Source of the DNA: Clostridium sp. CAG:793 | GTDB lineage: Bacteria; Bacillota; Clostridia; TANB77; CAG-508 | Direction: 5' to 3' | DNA length: 25,219 nucleotides | Assembly: GCA_000433915.1 (NCBI GenBank) | Contig: HF993637.1 | Span: 43,189-68,407, forward strand | Shown: piece after piece, positions 1-8,583 of the stretch | How the letters are laid out: each line of letters opens with the position of its first letter | How positions within the stretch are numbered: position 1 is the stretch's first letter | The notes under the pieces: generated by a model | The model's input: the letters and a program-made list of their open reading frames with translations, nothing else | The model's database searches: none | What the model was told of the DNA's origin: nothing | Position numbers and translations under genes: made by a program

Positions 1-1
1 A

Positions 2-2542
2 ACTTCATTAAGTGATGGACAATCATTACAAAGCAAATTCGACATGAAATTATCATCTCTAATAAATGTTCAAAATGCAACAGTATATTATAGTGATAAT
101 GGAAATGCAGATAGTAATCTTTCAAATGAGAGCAATGGCTGGACTACTGAAGCAAAAGATACAAGTAAATCATATTTAATAGTATTAAATAGCAATGTAG
201 AACATGGACAAAGCATATCTTTTGAATATAAAGCAATAGTTCCAAAAAATCTTGATTATGAGATGGAAGCAAAATCACAATATGCAATTATATATAACAA
301 TGATGAAGGAAACCAAGCAAAGATTGTTTCAAAAACAATATCAATAGAAACGGACAATGTGCCAGTTATACAAACAAAAATAACTGCATCAGATTATAAA
401 ACAGGAGAAGAAATTACTTCAGAAGATGGAATTATATCAAGAGAAAGAGTAATATACACAATATCAATAACTAATACAGGAAAAAAGACTGCAGAAAATG
501 TTGAATCAACAGTAATAATACCAGAAGATTCTGGAATTTACGTTAGAGAATATGTTGAAGAAGGTGGCTGGTATAATACTTACTATGATTGGAATACAAA
601 AGAAAAGACAGAGAAATTATCTAGTATCGCAGCAGGGGAAACAAAAGAATATACAATAGATATAATAGCACCATTCAAATCTAGTAATGATCAAAGCCAG
701 GATTTAAGAGTAAAAGTAGTAGCTGATAATGCAGATGAAGAAAGCACAGCTTCAATGTCTAATAAAATATTAGATGGACAATTATCATTGGAACTAACAG
801 ATGATAATTCAGATAAATCAGCAGCAATAGGAAGTGATATAGCATACACATTATCACTTGATAACAAAAAAGGCGAAACAATACATAATGTGCAAATATC
901 AATAAATATTCCAAAAAGTATTACTTTAAGTAACTATGATGGATGGGATTATAATAAAGACACACGTACATTAACATATAAATTAGATGAATTGCAATAT
1001 GTAAAATATCTTGAATTTAAAGCCAAAGTTACATCATCAGAAACACCTAATGAAAAAATAGAAATGCAGGCAGTAGCAACTTATGATGAATATGATAAAG
1101 AGGTAAAATCAGATAAATCAGTAATAAGCATTGATGATGTAAAAGGATTTGAAGCAAGTATAACAAGTAATATTCAAGGAGCGTTATCAGATAATAATCA
1201 ATTAGAATATTACATAACAGTAAAAAACAATTCATATAAAGATGCAACAATTAGAATAGGAGATACATTACCTACAGAAGTAGCTTTAACTAAGTATATT
1301 GTATCAAATGCAGGAGTTGTAAAAGAATACAATTCAATGAGTTCTGGAATTGCAGTACAAGAAGAAGTAAAGGCAGGAACAGAAATTACGATAACATTAG
1401 TAATGAATATACATCCAGTAGAACCTGGAAAGAGTATAGAAATAACTAATGAACCAATGGCATATGTAAATGAAATTCCATTATATTTTGATGAAATAAA
1501 AACAACAATAAACTCATCAAGACAATCAGATGATGCATCAGAAACAACAAAAAAGCCGACATATTCAATTTATGGAAATGTGTGGTATGACGAAAATTCA
1601 AATGGAAAAAGAGATACTTTAGAAAAAGGAATAAATGGAGTATCAGTTGGACTAATCAGTAAAACAACAGGAAATAAAGTACAAGACGTAAATGGAAATC
1701 CATTAACAGTTACTACAAATGAAAATGGAGAATATCGATTTGAAAATCTAGAAAATGATACATATATTGTATATGCAAATTATGATAAAGATCAGTTCGA
1801 AATTACAGAATATAAAAAAGATGACGTTGAAGATAGTTTAAACTCAGACTTTATAGAAACAATAATTGATGGACAAAGTATTGCAGCAACAGATGCAATC
1901 GATATAGATAATGAAAATCAATATAATGTTAATTTAGGACTACGAGATAAACAAAAGTTAGAAATAAATGTAGAAAGCAAGGTTTCAAAATTAACAGTTG
2001 TATATAAAGATGAGAAAAGTCAGGTATTTGAAGGAGATATTACTTCTGTTGAACTAAATAAGAAAAAGCTAGAAAATAGTAATATCATAGTAGAATATAC
2101 GATAACAGTTAAGAATACTGGAAATGTTGCAGGATATGCAAAATCAGTAGTTGATTATATACCAAGTGGAATGGAATTTAGATCAGAACTAAATCCGGAT
2201 TGGTATAAAGTAAATAATTCAGAAGTAGTAAACACAAGCATAGCAAATGAAATAATTGATGCAGGAGAAAGCAAAGAACTAAAGATAATATTTACAAAAC
2301 ATATAACAAACAATGAATTAGGAATAATCCACAATACAGTAGGATTAAAACAGGTAAATGATTCGTATAATGTAAAAAAATTAAATGTAAAATCAGGAAT
2401 AATACAAGATACAGAATCAATATCAGACTTAGTAATACATTCAAAAGTAAATGTAGCCAAAATGATAATATATTCTGCAATAATAATTGGAATGATATTA
2501 GCAGTTATATATGTAGTAAACAAAAAAATAATAAAGATTTAA
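2..2542 (+). CDS. Cassette 1 'A' surface protein: DUF11 repeats, SdrD_B module, C-terminal membrane anchor (5' end outside window)
   Basis: The frame is open from base 2 (846 codons seen plus stop). An ATG at 44 has no ribosome binding site, and the codons before it align with the interior of the cassette 2 A protein (LQSKFDMKLSS against LNSNLDTQLSS), so the gene starts off the left edge; by that alignment roughly 710 residues are missing. Counting from the first visible codon there are DUF11-like beta-sandwich repeats near residues 145-180, 279-308 and 396-428 (YTISITNTGKKTAENV is typical), then an SdrD_B module at about 522-647 opening with WYDENSNGKRDTLE, a calcium-binding-like D-x-N-x-N-G loop. 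A further DUF11-like C-terminal module contains DYIPSGMEF. A helix at about 819-838 ends in NKKIIKI. No LPXTG-like motif is seen. It is probably an exported stalk or partner protein held in the membrane. B1 follows after 19 bp, so co-expression is likely. The binding function is unknown. Confidence 0.85.
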   Translation, partial: TSLSDGQSLQSKFDMKLSSLINVQNATVYYSDNGNADSNLSNESNGWTTEAKDTSKSYLIVLNSNVEHGQSISFEYKAIVPKNLDYEMEAKSQYAIIYNNDEGNQAKIVSKTISIETDNVPVIQTKITASDYKTGEEITSEDGIISRERVIYTISITNTGKKTAENVESTVIIPEDSGIYVREYVEEGGWYNTYYDWNTKEKTEKLSSIAAGETKEYTIDIIAPFKSSNDQSQDLRVKVVADNADEESTASMSNKILDGQLSLELTDDNSDKSAAIGSDIAYTLSLDNKKGETIHNVQISINIPKSITLSNYDGWDYNKDTRTLTYKLDELQYVKYLEFKAKVTSSETPNEKIEMQAVATYDEYDKEVKSDKSVISIDDVKGFEASITSNIQGALSDNNQLEYYITVKNNSYKDATIRIGDTLPTEVALTKYIVSNAGVVKEYNSMSSGIAVQEEVKAGTEITITLVMNIHPVEPGKSIEITNEPMAYVNEIPLYFDEIKTTINSSRQSDDASETTKKPTYSIYGNVWYDENSNGKRDTLEKGINGVSVGLISKTTGNKVQDVNGNPLTVTTNENGEYRFENLENDTYIVYANYDKDQFEITEYKKDDVEDSLNSDFIETIIDGQSIAATDAIDIDNENQYNVNLGLRDKQKLEINVESKVSKLTVVYKDEKSQVFEGDITSVELNKKKLENSNIIVEYTITVKNTGNVAGYAKSVVDYIPSGMEFRSELNPDWYKVNNSEVVNTSIANEIIDAGESKELKIIFTKHITNNELGIIHNTVGLKQVNDSYNVKKLNVKSGIIQDTESISDLVIHSKVNVAKMIIYSAIIIGMILAVIYVVNKKIIKI

Positions 2543-2549
2543 AAATAAT

Positions 2550-2557
2550 AAGGAGGT
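2550..2557 (+). promoter_or_regulatory. Strong ribosome binding site of B1
   Basis: AAGGAGGT ends 4-5 bases before the ATG at 2562, a near-perfect anti-16S match. It lies just after the A1 stop codon, so B1 can be translated at a high rate from the A1 transcript. Confidence 0.85.
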
Positions 2558-2561
2558 TTAA

Positions 2562-5500
2562 ATGAAAAAAATAGCTAAATGTATGTTGGTAACAATAATT
2601 CTAGCAATGTGTATAATTATAGTAACTCAAACATCATTGGATATAGACACAAGCGTAAAAACCTCCGCATATAATTTGCAAACTACAGATGTAGCAGCAC
2701 CAGGACTTCCTACAATAGGAAATTTGTATGGTGTTAACATGAAGGAAATGTACAATTTTGGAGACGTATATTGTGCAGGACATGGATGGTCTTTGGTAAG
2801 AAAAAATGGCTCATATTCTGATAATGGATTATATCTTCCAGATGGTGGCTGGGCCAATGCACATCAGGCAAATACATATACATCTGCTGGAAGTGCACCA
2901 ATGGTACAATCTATTGCTTATGCTAGATGGCAAGGTGCAAGAGGAGCAACATTGCAACAGATCGTATGGTCATCATGGCAATGGAATAGTAGTAACTTAG
3001 TTGCAATAGATAAAAAATACACTATTAGCAATAACTCAGGAGGAATAACCGGTAGATCACAACAATTTGCTAACTTCGTATATAGAGGATTAGATGGCTC
3101 AGAATCGCTAGGACTAAAGTGTACACCTACAACAGATGAAACAAAAGATATAAAAGTATTAGTTGATCAAGGAGCAGCTACTTATGTACAGGGTCCATAT
3201 ACAGCAACAATAACTAATCAATCAGTTGCATGTAATGCTGGAAGTGAATCAATAGGAACTCTAGTATGGCAAGAAATTATAGGAATCAATTCAGGAGAAA
3301 CTGAAGCAAACAGATTTGCAAATGGAACATGTAAAGCAACAATAACATATAGAGATGGAAGTAAAAGAGATAATGTAGAAATAACAGTTCTTGATAGCTC
3401 AGGAAATCCTATTCAGGGAAATTTCCCTAAATTTGGAGAAAAATTTTATATTCGTTATCAGTCAAGTGTGGACGAAGATGTAGCAGAAATAAAACCAAAC
3501 ATAAAAGTTACATATATGAAGAAATTTAAAGGAAATGCATATAAATATAAATCTACACATATAAAATATAAGATGTTTGATGATAATCAAAAACTATTAG
3601 AAGATGCATTTAGAAACAAATCATATATGGATGGCAGCTGGGATTGGGTTGGAAATCATCATTTCTGGAATACAGATGGAGTTACAATAAAAAGAGGTGA
3701 AACAGTTAACTCTGCATGGCACTGGACTAATTATTATGAAATAATGGTTGAAGGATCACTTGCAACAACCTTTATGGATAAAGGTATAAATTGGGATGCA
3801 CACTCAATGAAAGTCGATGTATATGGACATGGAGGATTTTATTATAGGTATAATTTTTATGAAGAAGCTAATATGTACTTAAAAGTCGAGCAACATAAAT
3901 CAACGTCAACAGAACCGGGATGGACTGTTCCTGGTACTGGAATGAGAACTACACAAAAATCGGAAGCTGATTCATGGAGGAGACAAGGATTTGATGTAAG
4001 GGATTATACTTTTGAAACAGAGACAATTGTATATAGTGTAACTTTACATATAGATGGGATGAGTGATAATACATTAAGAAGTGATTTCAGCAGTGAGGAT
4101 GAAGCATGGAATTATGGAATTGATTATGTAAAGAACTATGTAAATTGGGGCTGTAGAATCGCTGATGTTACAATAGATGAAGACACAAGCAAAATTCAGC
4201 CAGCTGTTGTATTTGATACACCAACAGGATATAGAAGTGCAACATTAGATATTACTGTATTAGGAGGAAACTTAGGCTTAGAGCAAGTAGTCTTAGGAAG
4301 CAGAAAAATCAATATGTATATTGGTGGAAATGCATGGCAAGAACTTGCTGGAATCAAAACAGGAGATGATGGAACAGGAGTAAGAAACGGGGGAAACTCA
4401 TTAAACTATGCAGGAATGCAAGTTGAATTATGGGATGCTACTAAAAATAATAGAGTAGCAAGCTGTTTAACCAATAGCTCAGGTCAGTACGGATTTAAGA
4501 ACCTAAATCCAATGCATAAATACTATGTAGTATTTACCTATGATGGAATGAGGTTTGAGAATACTAAGTATTCTGATAATTTAAGTGGAGGATATTCAAC
4601 AGCATCAGAAAGTTTGTATGATGGTTCAGAAAGATCAAACTTTAATGATAAATTTGATACAATAGATACATCACCAAGTAACTACTCAGGCAAGAAAGCT
4701 TACGGATTGTACACAAAGCTGGTAAATAGTAGTGACAATTATATACAATACTCAAATGAAGGTACAAACCAAGGATCATTTAGGTATTATGATGCATTAA
4801 TGATATTTAAAGAAATTTGCACAGACAATCATAGCTATGATAGAAGTGGAAAATCATCAATGGATAATACATACTATAGTTTAGGCATTAGACCTATATA
4901 TGCAGACAAACAAGGCGAATTTTACAGTAGACTAAGTAGCATAGGAGTTGATGGTGGAGAAATAAACTCTGTATGGAGTTATATGATGGATACACTAATT
5001 AAGAGCAAGACATTATCATATCCAAAACAGAATCAGTTTGTATTAGATGATTTAGACTCACCACCAGGAGGTCAGCCAACATATTCAGTTGGAACAGTAT
5101 ATACATATTTATATACTCAAGTATCTGATCAAAGTAGAAATGTAGACTTTGGTGTAAAACTACGCCAAGTAGCAGACTTATGGCTATCAAAAGATGTATA
5201 CACAGCAACCGTATTAGTAAATGGTAAGGAACATGTATACAAATACAATAAAAAGACATCAGAAACAGACTCAAGTGGAAACTGGATAGTAAATACATCA
5301 AGAGGAGACTATGAATATAGTGCAAATAGCCAAGGTGATAGTTATATGATGGCCAATAACGATAACTACAATGGAGTTAATACATACACAAGAAATGTAC
5401 GTAAATCAGAATATCTATATGATGGCTCAAGTGTAGGAACAACAGATGCAAAGAACTTACAAGCCTTTGTAACATATAGAATAGCTGTAAAAAATCAATC

Positions 5501-8279
5501 ACAGTCAATATATACAAGTGTAAATGAAATAGTAGATTATTTTGATACCTATGCATATACCTATGATGAAGGTTACGAAATAATCAAAAATGGAACTTAT
5601 ATAGGAAATTCAAGTGGTAACAAGTTATATGATTTACGAGTAGATAGAGGTTCAATTTACGGATCAACAGGATATAACATAATAGGAACATGTAATTATG
5701 GAGCATTATATTTAACATGCAATGGAAGTCCTATAAAAAATGCTAGTGGTAGTGATAGACTATCACCAGGAGAGATGACTTATGTGTATATCACATTTAA
5801 AGTCAATACAGATCCTAAAACAGGAAAAGTAATAATAAATGAGACATTTGACTCAAATTATAACAATCCTCAAGAAGGAATAGGAAATAGAAATATTGCA
5901 GAAATAAATGGATATTCTACATATTATAACAATGGAAGTAAAGCCGGAGTTATAGACGTAGACTCAAACCCAGGAAGCTTAAGACCAAATGACTTAGACG
6001 CAAATGGTAATATAAAATATTCAAAAACAGAATCTTGGAATAATAGACTAGAAGATGATACTGGAAAAGCACCAAACATAAAAATATTAGTAAAAGCAAA
6101 TGATAATGGAGATACAAGAAGCTTCTCAGGATATGTATTTGAAGATATACGAAATTTAGTATCAGATGCAGCCTCAGTAGGAAATGGATTATCAGAATCA
6201 AACGATACGAAAGTAAATGGTGTAAAGGTTGAACTAGTAGAATTAGTTCAAGAAGTAAATAATCAAGGATTCTGGACTGGTGAATATTTAGGCGAATATG
6301 TATGGTCTAATGTAACTTATGGAACAGATTGGAATGTACAATCACATGATTCAAGTAGATATTATAGCGGAATAGGAAGTTCAAAAGTAATTCTATCAGG
6401 ACCAGGAATATTCCAGGTAGATTCAACTAATATAGGAACTCAAAATGGAGCATATAAATTTGATTCATTGCCACCAGGAGACTTCTTCGTAAGGTTTACT
6501 TATGGTGATACAGAACAAACAGTAAGAATAAATGATGCAAACAATGAAGTAAATCAACTTTTAAATGATGGAAATAATGGATTAAACGCAACATCATATA
6601 ATGGACAAGACTATAAATCAACAACATATCAGTCAGGAACAACAAATAGTGGAACAGTTACAGTTGATCAAAACACAAGCTATAACACTTCATACACAAT
6701 AAATGGATACAATGATTTAAATAATCAAAACTATATTAATAATGTACAAGAATTAAATAATTATAATAATGCAAAGAATGGAAAAGCATGGAATCAATAT
6801 ACAGCTAACTGGAATGGTGGCCAGTATATGGACAAGAGCAAATTGTATTATTATGATATAGCAGGATCAGAAGGCAAAAATGTATCAGATGCAAAAGACG
6901 TATATGGATATAGAGAAGCTGAGATAAACTGGTCAAAAGGAAGTAATTCAACATATAGCACATATCAAGGCCAAACACTTAAAAACTACAGAGCAGAAGT
7001 AATGACATCAGGAACAAAATTAACAACAGTAGCAAGAGATGATAATAAAGAAATTCAATCATCATCAGATAATAACAAAAAAGCAGACCAGCATAATACA
7101 ATAGCTGAATTATGTAATAACACATATATGGTAGCACAGACAGGTGTAATCAAAGGAGAAGTCGAGAAAAACAGAACATACACAGAAGTAGCAGTAGACG
7201 GAAGTAGAAACGAAGACAAATTACCATATTCAGTTACAGACTTATTATTTGGACTAGAAGAAAGACCAGAAGCACAAGTATTATTAACAAAGAACTTAAC
7301 AAATATCCAAATAAAATTAGCAGATGGCAGAATACTATTTGATACAAATCAATCAGTAAACAACTTATCATTCGGATCACATAAGATTTATGAAGATAAA
7401 GATTACTATTATCAGACATCAGACTTTAGAAATAATAAAACATATAGACTAAGACAAGACATTATGCAACAAGTAAAGAGCAGACAAGAAGAATTAGTAC
7501 AAGCATATATGGATGAAGAGTTAATGAGTGGGGCAACAATCAGATTGACATATAATTATACAATAGATAATATAGGTGAAGTAGACTACTTAGACAAACA
7601 ATTTTATTATAGAGGAAAAACATTAGATGCAGGAGTAGGAAACATTTCAAGAACTAATGTACTAAATGTAATAGATTATGTATCAAATGAAGCAAAATAT
7701 GAGCAAAACTACCAAGACAACGAATGGCTTGTAACAACAACAAGTGAGCTATTAGGTAATAGCACAAGCAAAGATGACGACTATGTAAACAGTTATTATA
7801 AAGACAATTTAGACACATACAATTTATTATTAAGAACAAGAAACTTCCAAGGAGAGTTAATACCAAGACAAAGTGATACATCAAGCTCAAAGAACTACTC
7901 AAGAAGAGAAACAAATCTAATATTAACAACAATGCTATCAAGCTCAATAGATAACAAGAACTTAGTATACAACAACTTAGCAGAAGTAATTGAGACAACA
8001 AATAGCGTAGGAAGAAGAATGCAGATATCAATAGCAGGAAATCAGAAGATGGCATATCAATCAGATGTAAAATCAGAAGACGAATCAATTACATGGATAA
8101 CACCGACAGAAATAGATAGTGATAGTGCGCAAAAAGTAGATATAAATGTACCAACAGGTGCAAACAAGAACTATGTAATAGCAATAATAGTATCATTACT
8201 AAGCTTAGGAATAGTTGGAGTATCAGCAATCTTAATAAGAAGAAATGTCATAAAGAAAACAGAAGAAGAAAATAAATAA
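2562..8279 (+). CDS. Cassette 1 'B' surface protein (B1): putative thioester-domain adhesin with SdrD_B-like stalk and PTG-type C-terminal anchor
   Basis: This is a 1905-residue exported protein. A strong AAGGAGGT ribosome binding site ends 5 bases before the ATG. A hydrophobic signal sequence (about 7-23) is followed by a segment with Cys71 in VYCAG and Gln132 in TLQQIVW. These match the two motifs that in thioester adhesin domains (PF08341/TQXA) form an internal Cys-Gln thioester able to react with host amines. An SdrD_B/Cna_B-like module lies at about 582-690 and a second at about 1184-1323. A DUF11-like segment lies near 900-1000, and a C-terminal module at 1566-1700 contains GEVDYLDKQFYY. 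The tail carries NVPTG (1862-1866), a membrane helix (about 1871-1892) and charged residues, resembling a non-canonical sortase signal. B2 is a full-length paralogue. The adhesin role is inferred; thioester formation is unproven, and YCAG is less typical than the FCVD of B2. Confidence 0.85.
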   Translation: MKKIAKCMLVTIILAMCIIIVTQTSLDIDTSVKTSAYNLQTTDVAAPGLPTIGNLYGVNMKEMYNFGDVYCAGHGWSLVRKNGSYSDNGLYLPDGGWANAHQANTYTSAGSAPMVQSIAYARWQGARGATLQQIVWSSWQWNSSNLVAIDKKYTISNNSGGITGRSQQFANFVYRGLDGSESLGLKCTPTTDETKDIKVLVDQGAATYVQGPYTATITNQSVACNAGSESIGTLVWQEIIGINSGETEANRFANGTCKATITYRDGSKRDNVEITVLDSSGNPIQGNFPKFGEKFYIRYQSSVDEDVAEIKPNIKVTYMKKFKGNAYKYKSTHIKYKMFDDNQKLLEDAFRNKSYMDGSWDWVGNHHFWNTDGVTIKRGETVNSAWHWTNYYEIMVEGSLATTFMDKGINWDAHSMKVDVYGHGGFYYRYNFYEEANMYLKVEQHKSTSTEPGWTVPGTGMRTTQKSEADSWRRQGFDVRDYTFETETIVYSVTLHIDGMSDNTLRSDFSSEDEAWNYGIDYVKNYVNWGCRIADVTIDEDTSKIQPAVVFDTPTGYRSATLDITVLGGNLGLEQVVLGSRKINMYIGGNAWQELAGIKTGDDGTGVRNGGNSLNYAGMQVELWDATKNNRVASCLTNSSGQYGFKNLNPMHKYYVVFTYDGMRFENTKYSDNLSGGYSTASESLYDGSERSNFNDKFDTIDTSPSNYSGKKAYGLYTKLVNSSDNYIQYSNEGTNQGSFRYYDALMIFKEICTDNHSYDRSGKSSMDNTYYSLGIRPIYADKQGEFYSRLSSIGVDGGEINSVWSYMMDTLIKSKTLSYPKQNQFVLDDLDSPPGGQPTYSVGTVYTYLYTQVSDQSRNVDFGVKLRQVADLWLSKDVYTATVLVNGKEHVYKYNKKTSETDSSGNWIVNTSRGDYEYSANSQGDSYMMANNDNYNGVNTYTRNVRKSEYLYDGSSVGTTDAKNLQAFVTYRIAVKNQSQSIYTSVNEIVDYFDTYAYTYDEGYEIIKNGTYIGNSSGNKLYDLRVDRGSIYGSTGYNIIGTCNYGALYLTCNGSPIKNASGSDRLSPGEMTYVYITFKVNTDPKTGKVIINETFDSNYNNPQEGIGNRNIAEINGYSTYYNNGSKAGVIDVDSNPGSLRPNDLDANGNIKYSKTESWNNRLEDDTGKAPNIKILVKANDNGDTRSFSGYVFEDIRNLVSDAASVGNGLSESNDTKVNGVKVELVELVQEVNNQGFWTGEYLGEYVWSNVTYGTDWNVQSHDSSRYYSGIGSSKVILSGPGIFQVDSTNIGTQNGAYKFDSLPPGDFFVRFTYGDTEQTVRINDANNEVNQLLNDGNNGLNATSYNGQDYKSTTYQSGTTNSGTVTVDQNTSYNTSYTINGYNDLNNQNYINNVQELNNYNNAKNGKAWNQYTANWNGGQYMDKSKLYYYDIAGSEGKNVSDAKDVYGYREAEINWSKGSNSTYSTYQGQTLKNYRAEVMTSGTKLTTVARDDNKEIQSSSDNNKKADQHNTIAELCNNTYMVAQTGVIKGEVEKNRTYTEVAVDGSRNEDKLPYSVTDLLFGLEERPEAQVLLTKNLTNIQIKLADGRILFDTNQSVNNLSFGSHKIYEDKDYYYQTSDFRNNKTYRLRQDIMQQVKSRQEELVQAYMDEELMSGATIRLTYNYTIDNIGEVDYLDKQFYYRGKTLDAGVGNISRTNVLNVIDYVSNEAKYEQNYQDNEWLVTTTSELLGNSTSKDDDYVNSYYKDNLDTYNLLLRTRNFQGELIPRQSDTSSSKNYSRRETNLILTTMLSSSIDNKNLVYNNLAEVIETTNSVGRRMQISIAGNQKMAYQSDVKSEDESITWITPTEIDSDSAQKVDINVPTGANKNYVIAIIVSLLSLGIVGVSAILIRRNVIKKTEEENK

Positions 8280-8316
8280 AGCTTACGCAAATAAGACTTT
8301 CATAAGAAAATATTAC

Positions 8317-8354
8317 AAAATCTGGACAAAAATATAAAATTGTCCAGATTTTTT
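8317..8354 (+). terminator. Rho-independent terminator after B1
   Basis: A perfect 13-bp stem (AAAATCTGGACAA at 8317-8329 pairing with TTGTCCAGATTTT at 8340-8352) closes a 10-base A-rich loop and runs into a T tract. It lies 38 bp after the B1 stop codon and should end the cassette 1 transcript. Confidence 0.9.
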
Positions 8355-8515
8355 GTAACAAAAATTTAATAAAATAAGGCTAATAAACCTTCCGTAAAAG
8401 CATATAAAAAAGGCAAAAATAAGTATATTGAAAAACAATAAAATGTAAATTAATATATATAGTAGATAAATAGCACCAAAATAGGCATTTTTAAACAATT
8501 AAATTATAAAAAAGC
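8355..8515. other. AT-rich intergenic stretch with no recognised feature
   Basis: Between the B1 terminator and the A2 promoter I see only AT-rich sequence. No convincing ORF with a ribosome binding site, no long inverted repeat and no riboswitch-like structure was found; a 4-bp AAGG/CCTT pairing near 8386-8401 is too weak to call. Confidence 0.6.
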
Positions 8516-8544
8516 TTGAAATATCAGCAAAATCATTGTATAAT
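8516..8544 (+). promoter_or_regulatory. Sigma-A-type promoter of the A2-B2 cassette
   Basis: TTGAAA (8516-8521) and TATAAT (8539-8544) are separated by exactly 17 bp, one mismatch from the full consensus. Transcription would start near 8551, giving a leader of about 33 bases with AAGGAGG at 8571-8577. This makes cassette 2 independent of cassette 1. Confidence 0.82.
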
Positions 8545-8583
8545 AGAAGTTAGATTTATGTAAATTAATTAAGGAGGATTATC

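Noticed and set aside
44..46. ATG at 44 as the start of the first gene
   Set aside because: No ribosome binding site, no signal peptide after it, and the in-frame codons before it align with the interior of the A2 protein. The gene enters from outside the window.
2592..2615. Lipoprotein lipobox in the B1 signal sequence (LAMC, Cys17)
   Set aside because: Met just before the Cys does not fit the lipobox, and the hydrophobic stretch continues past it.
8313..8498. Small hydrophobic ORF on the minus strand in the gap between cassettes
   Set aside because: TTG start without a ribosome binding site, runs through the B1 terminator, and its Leu/Ile/Phe-rich composition is what random AT-rich DNA gives.
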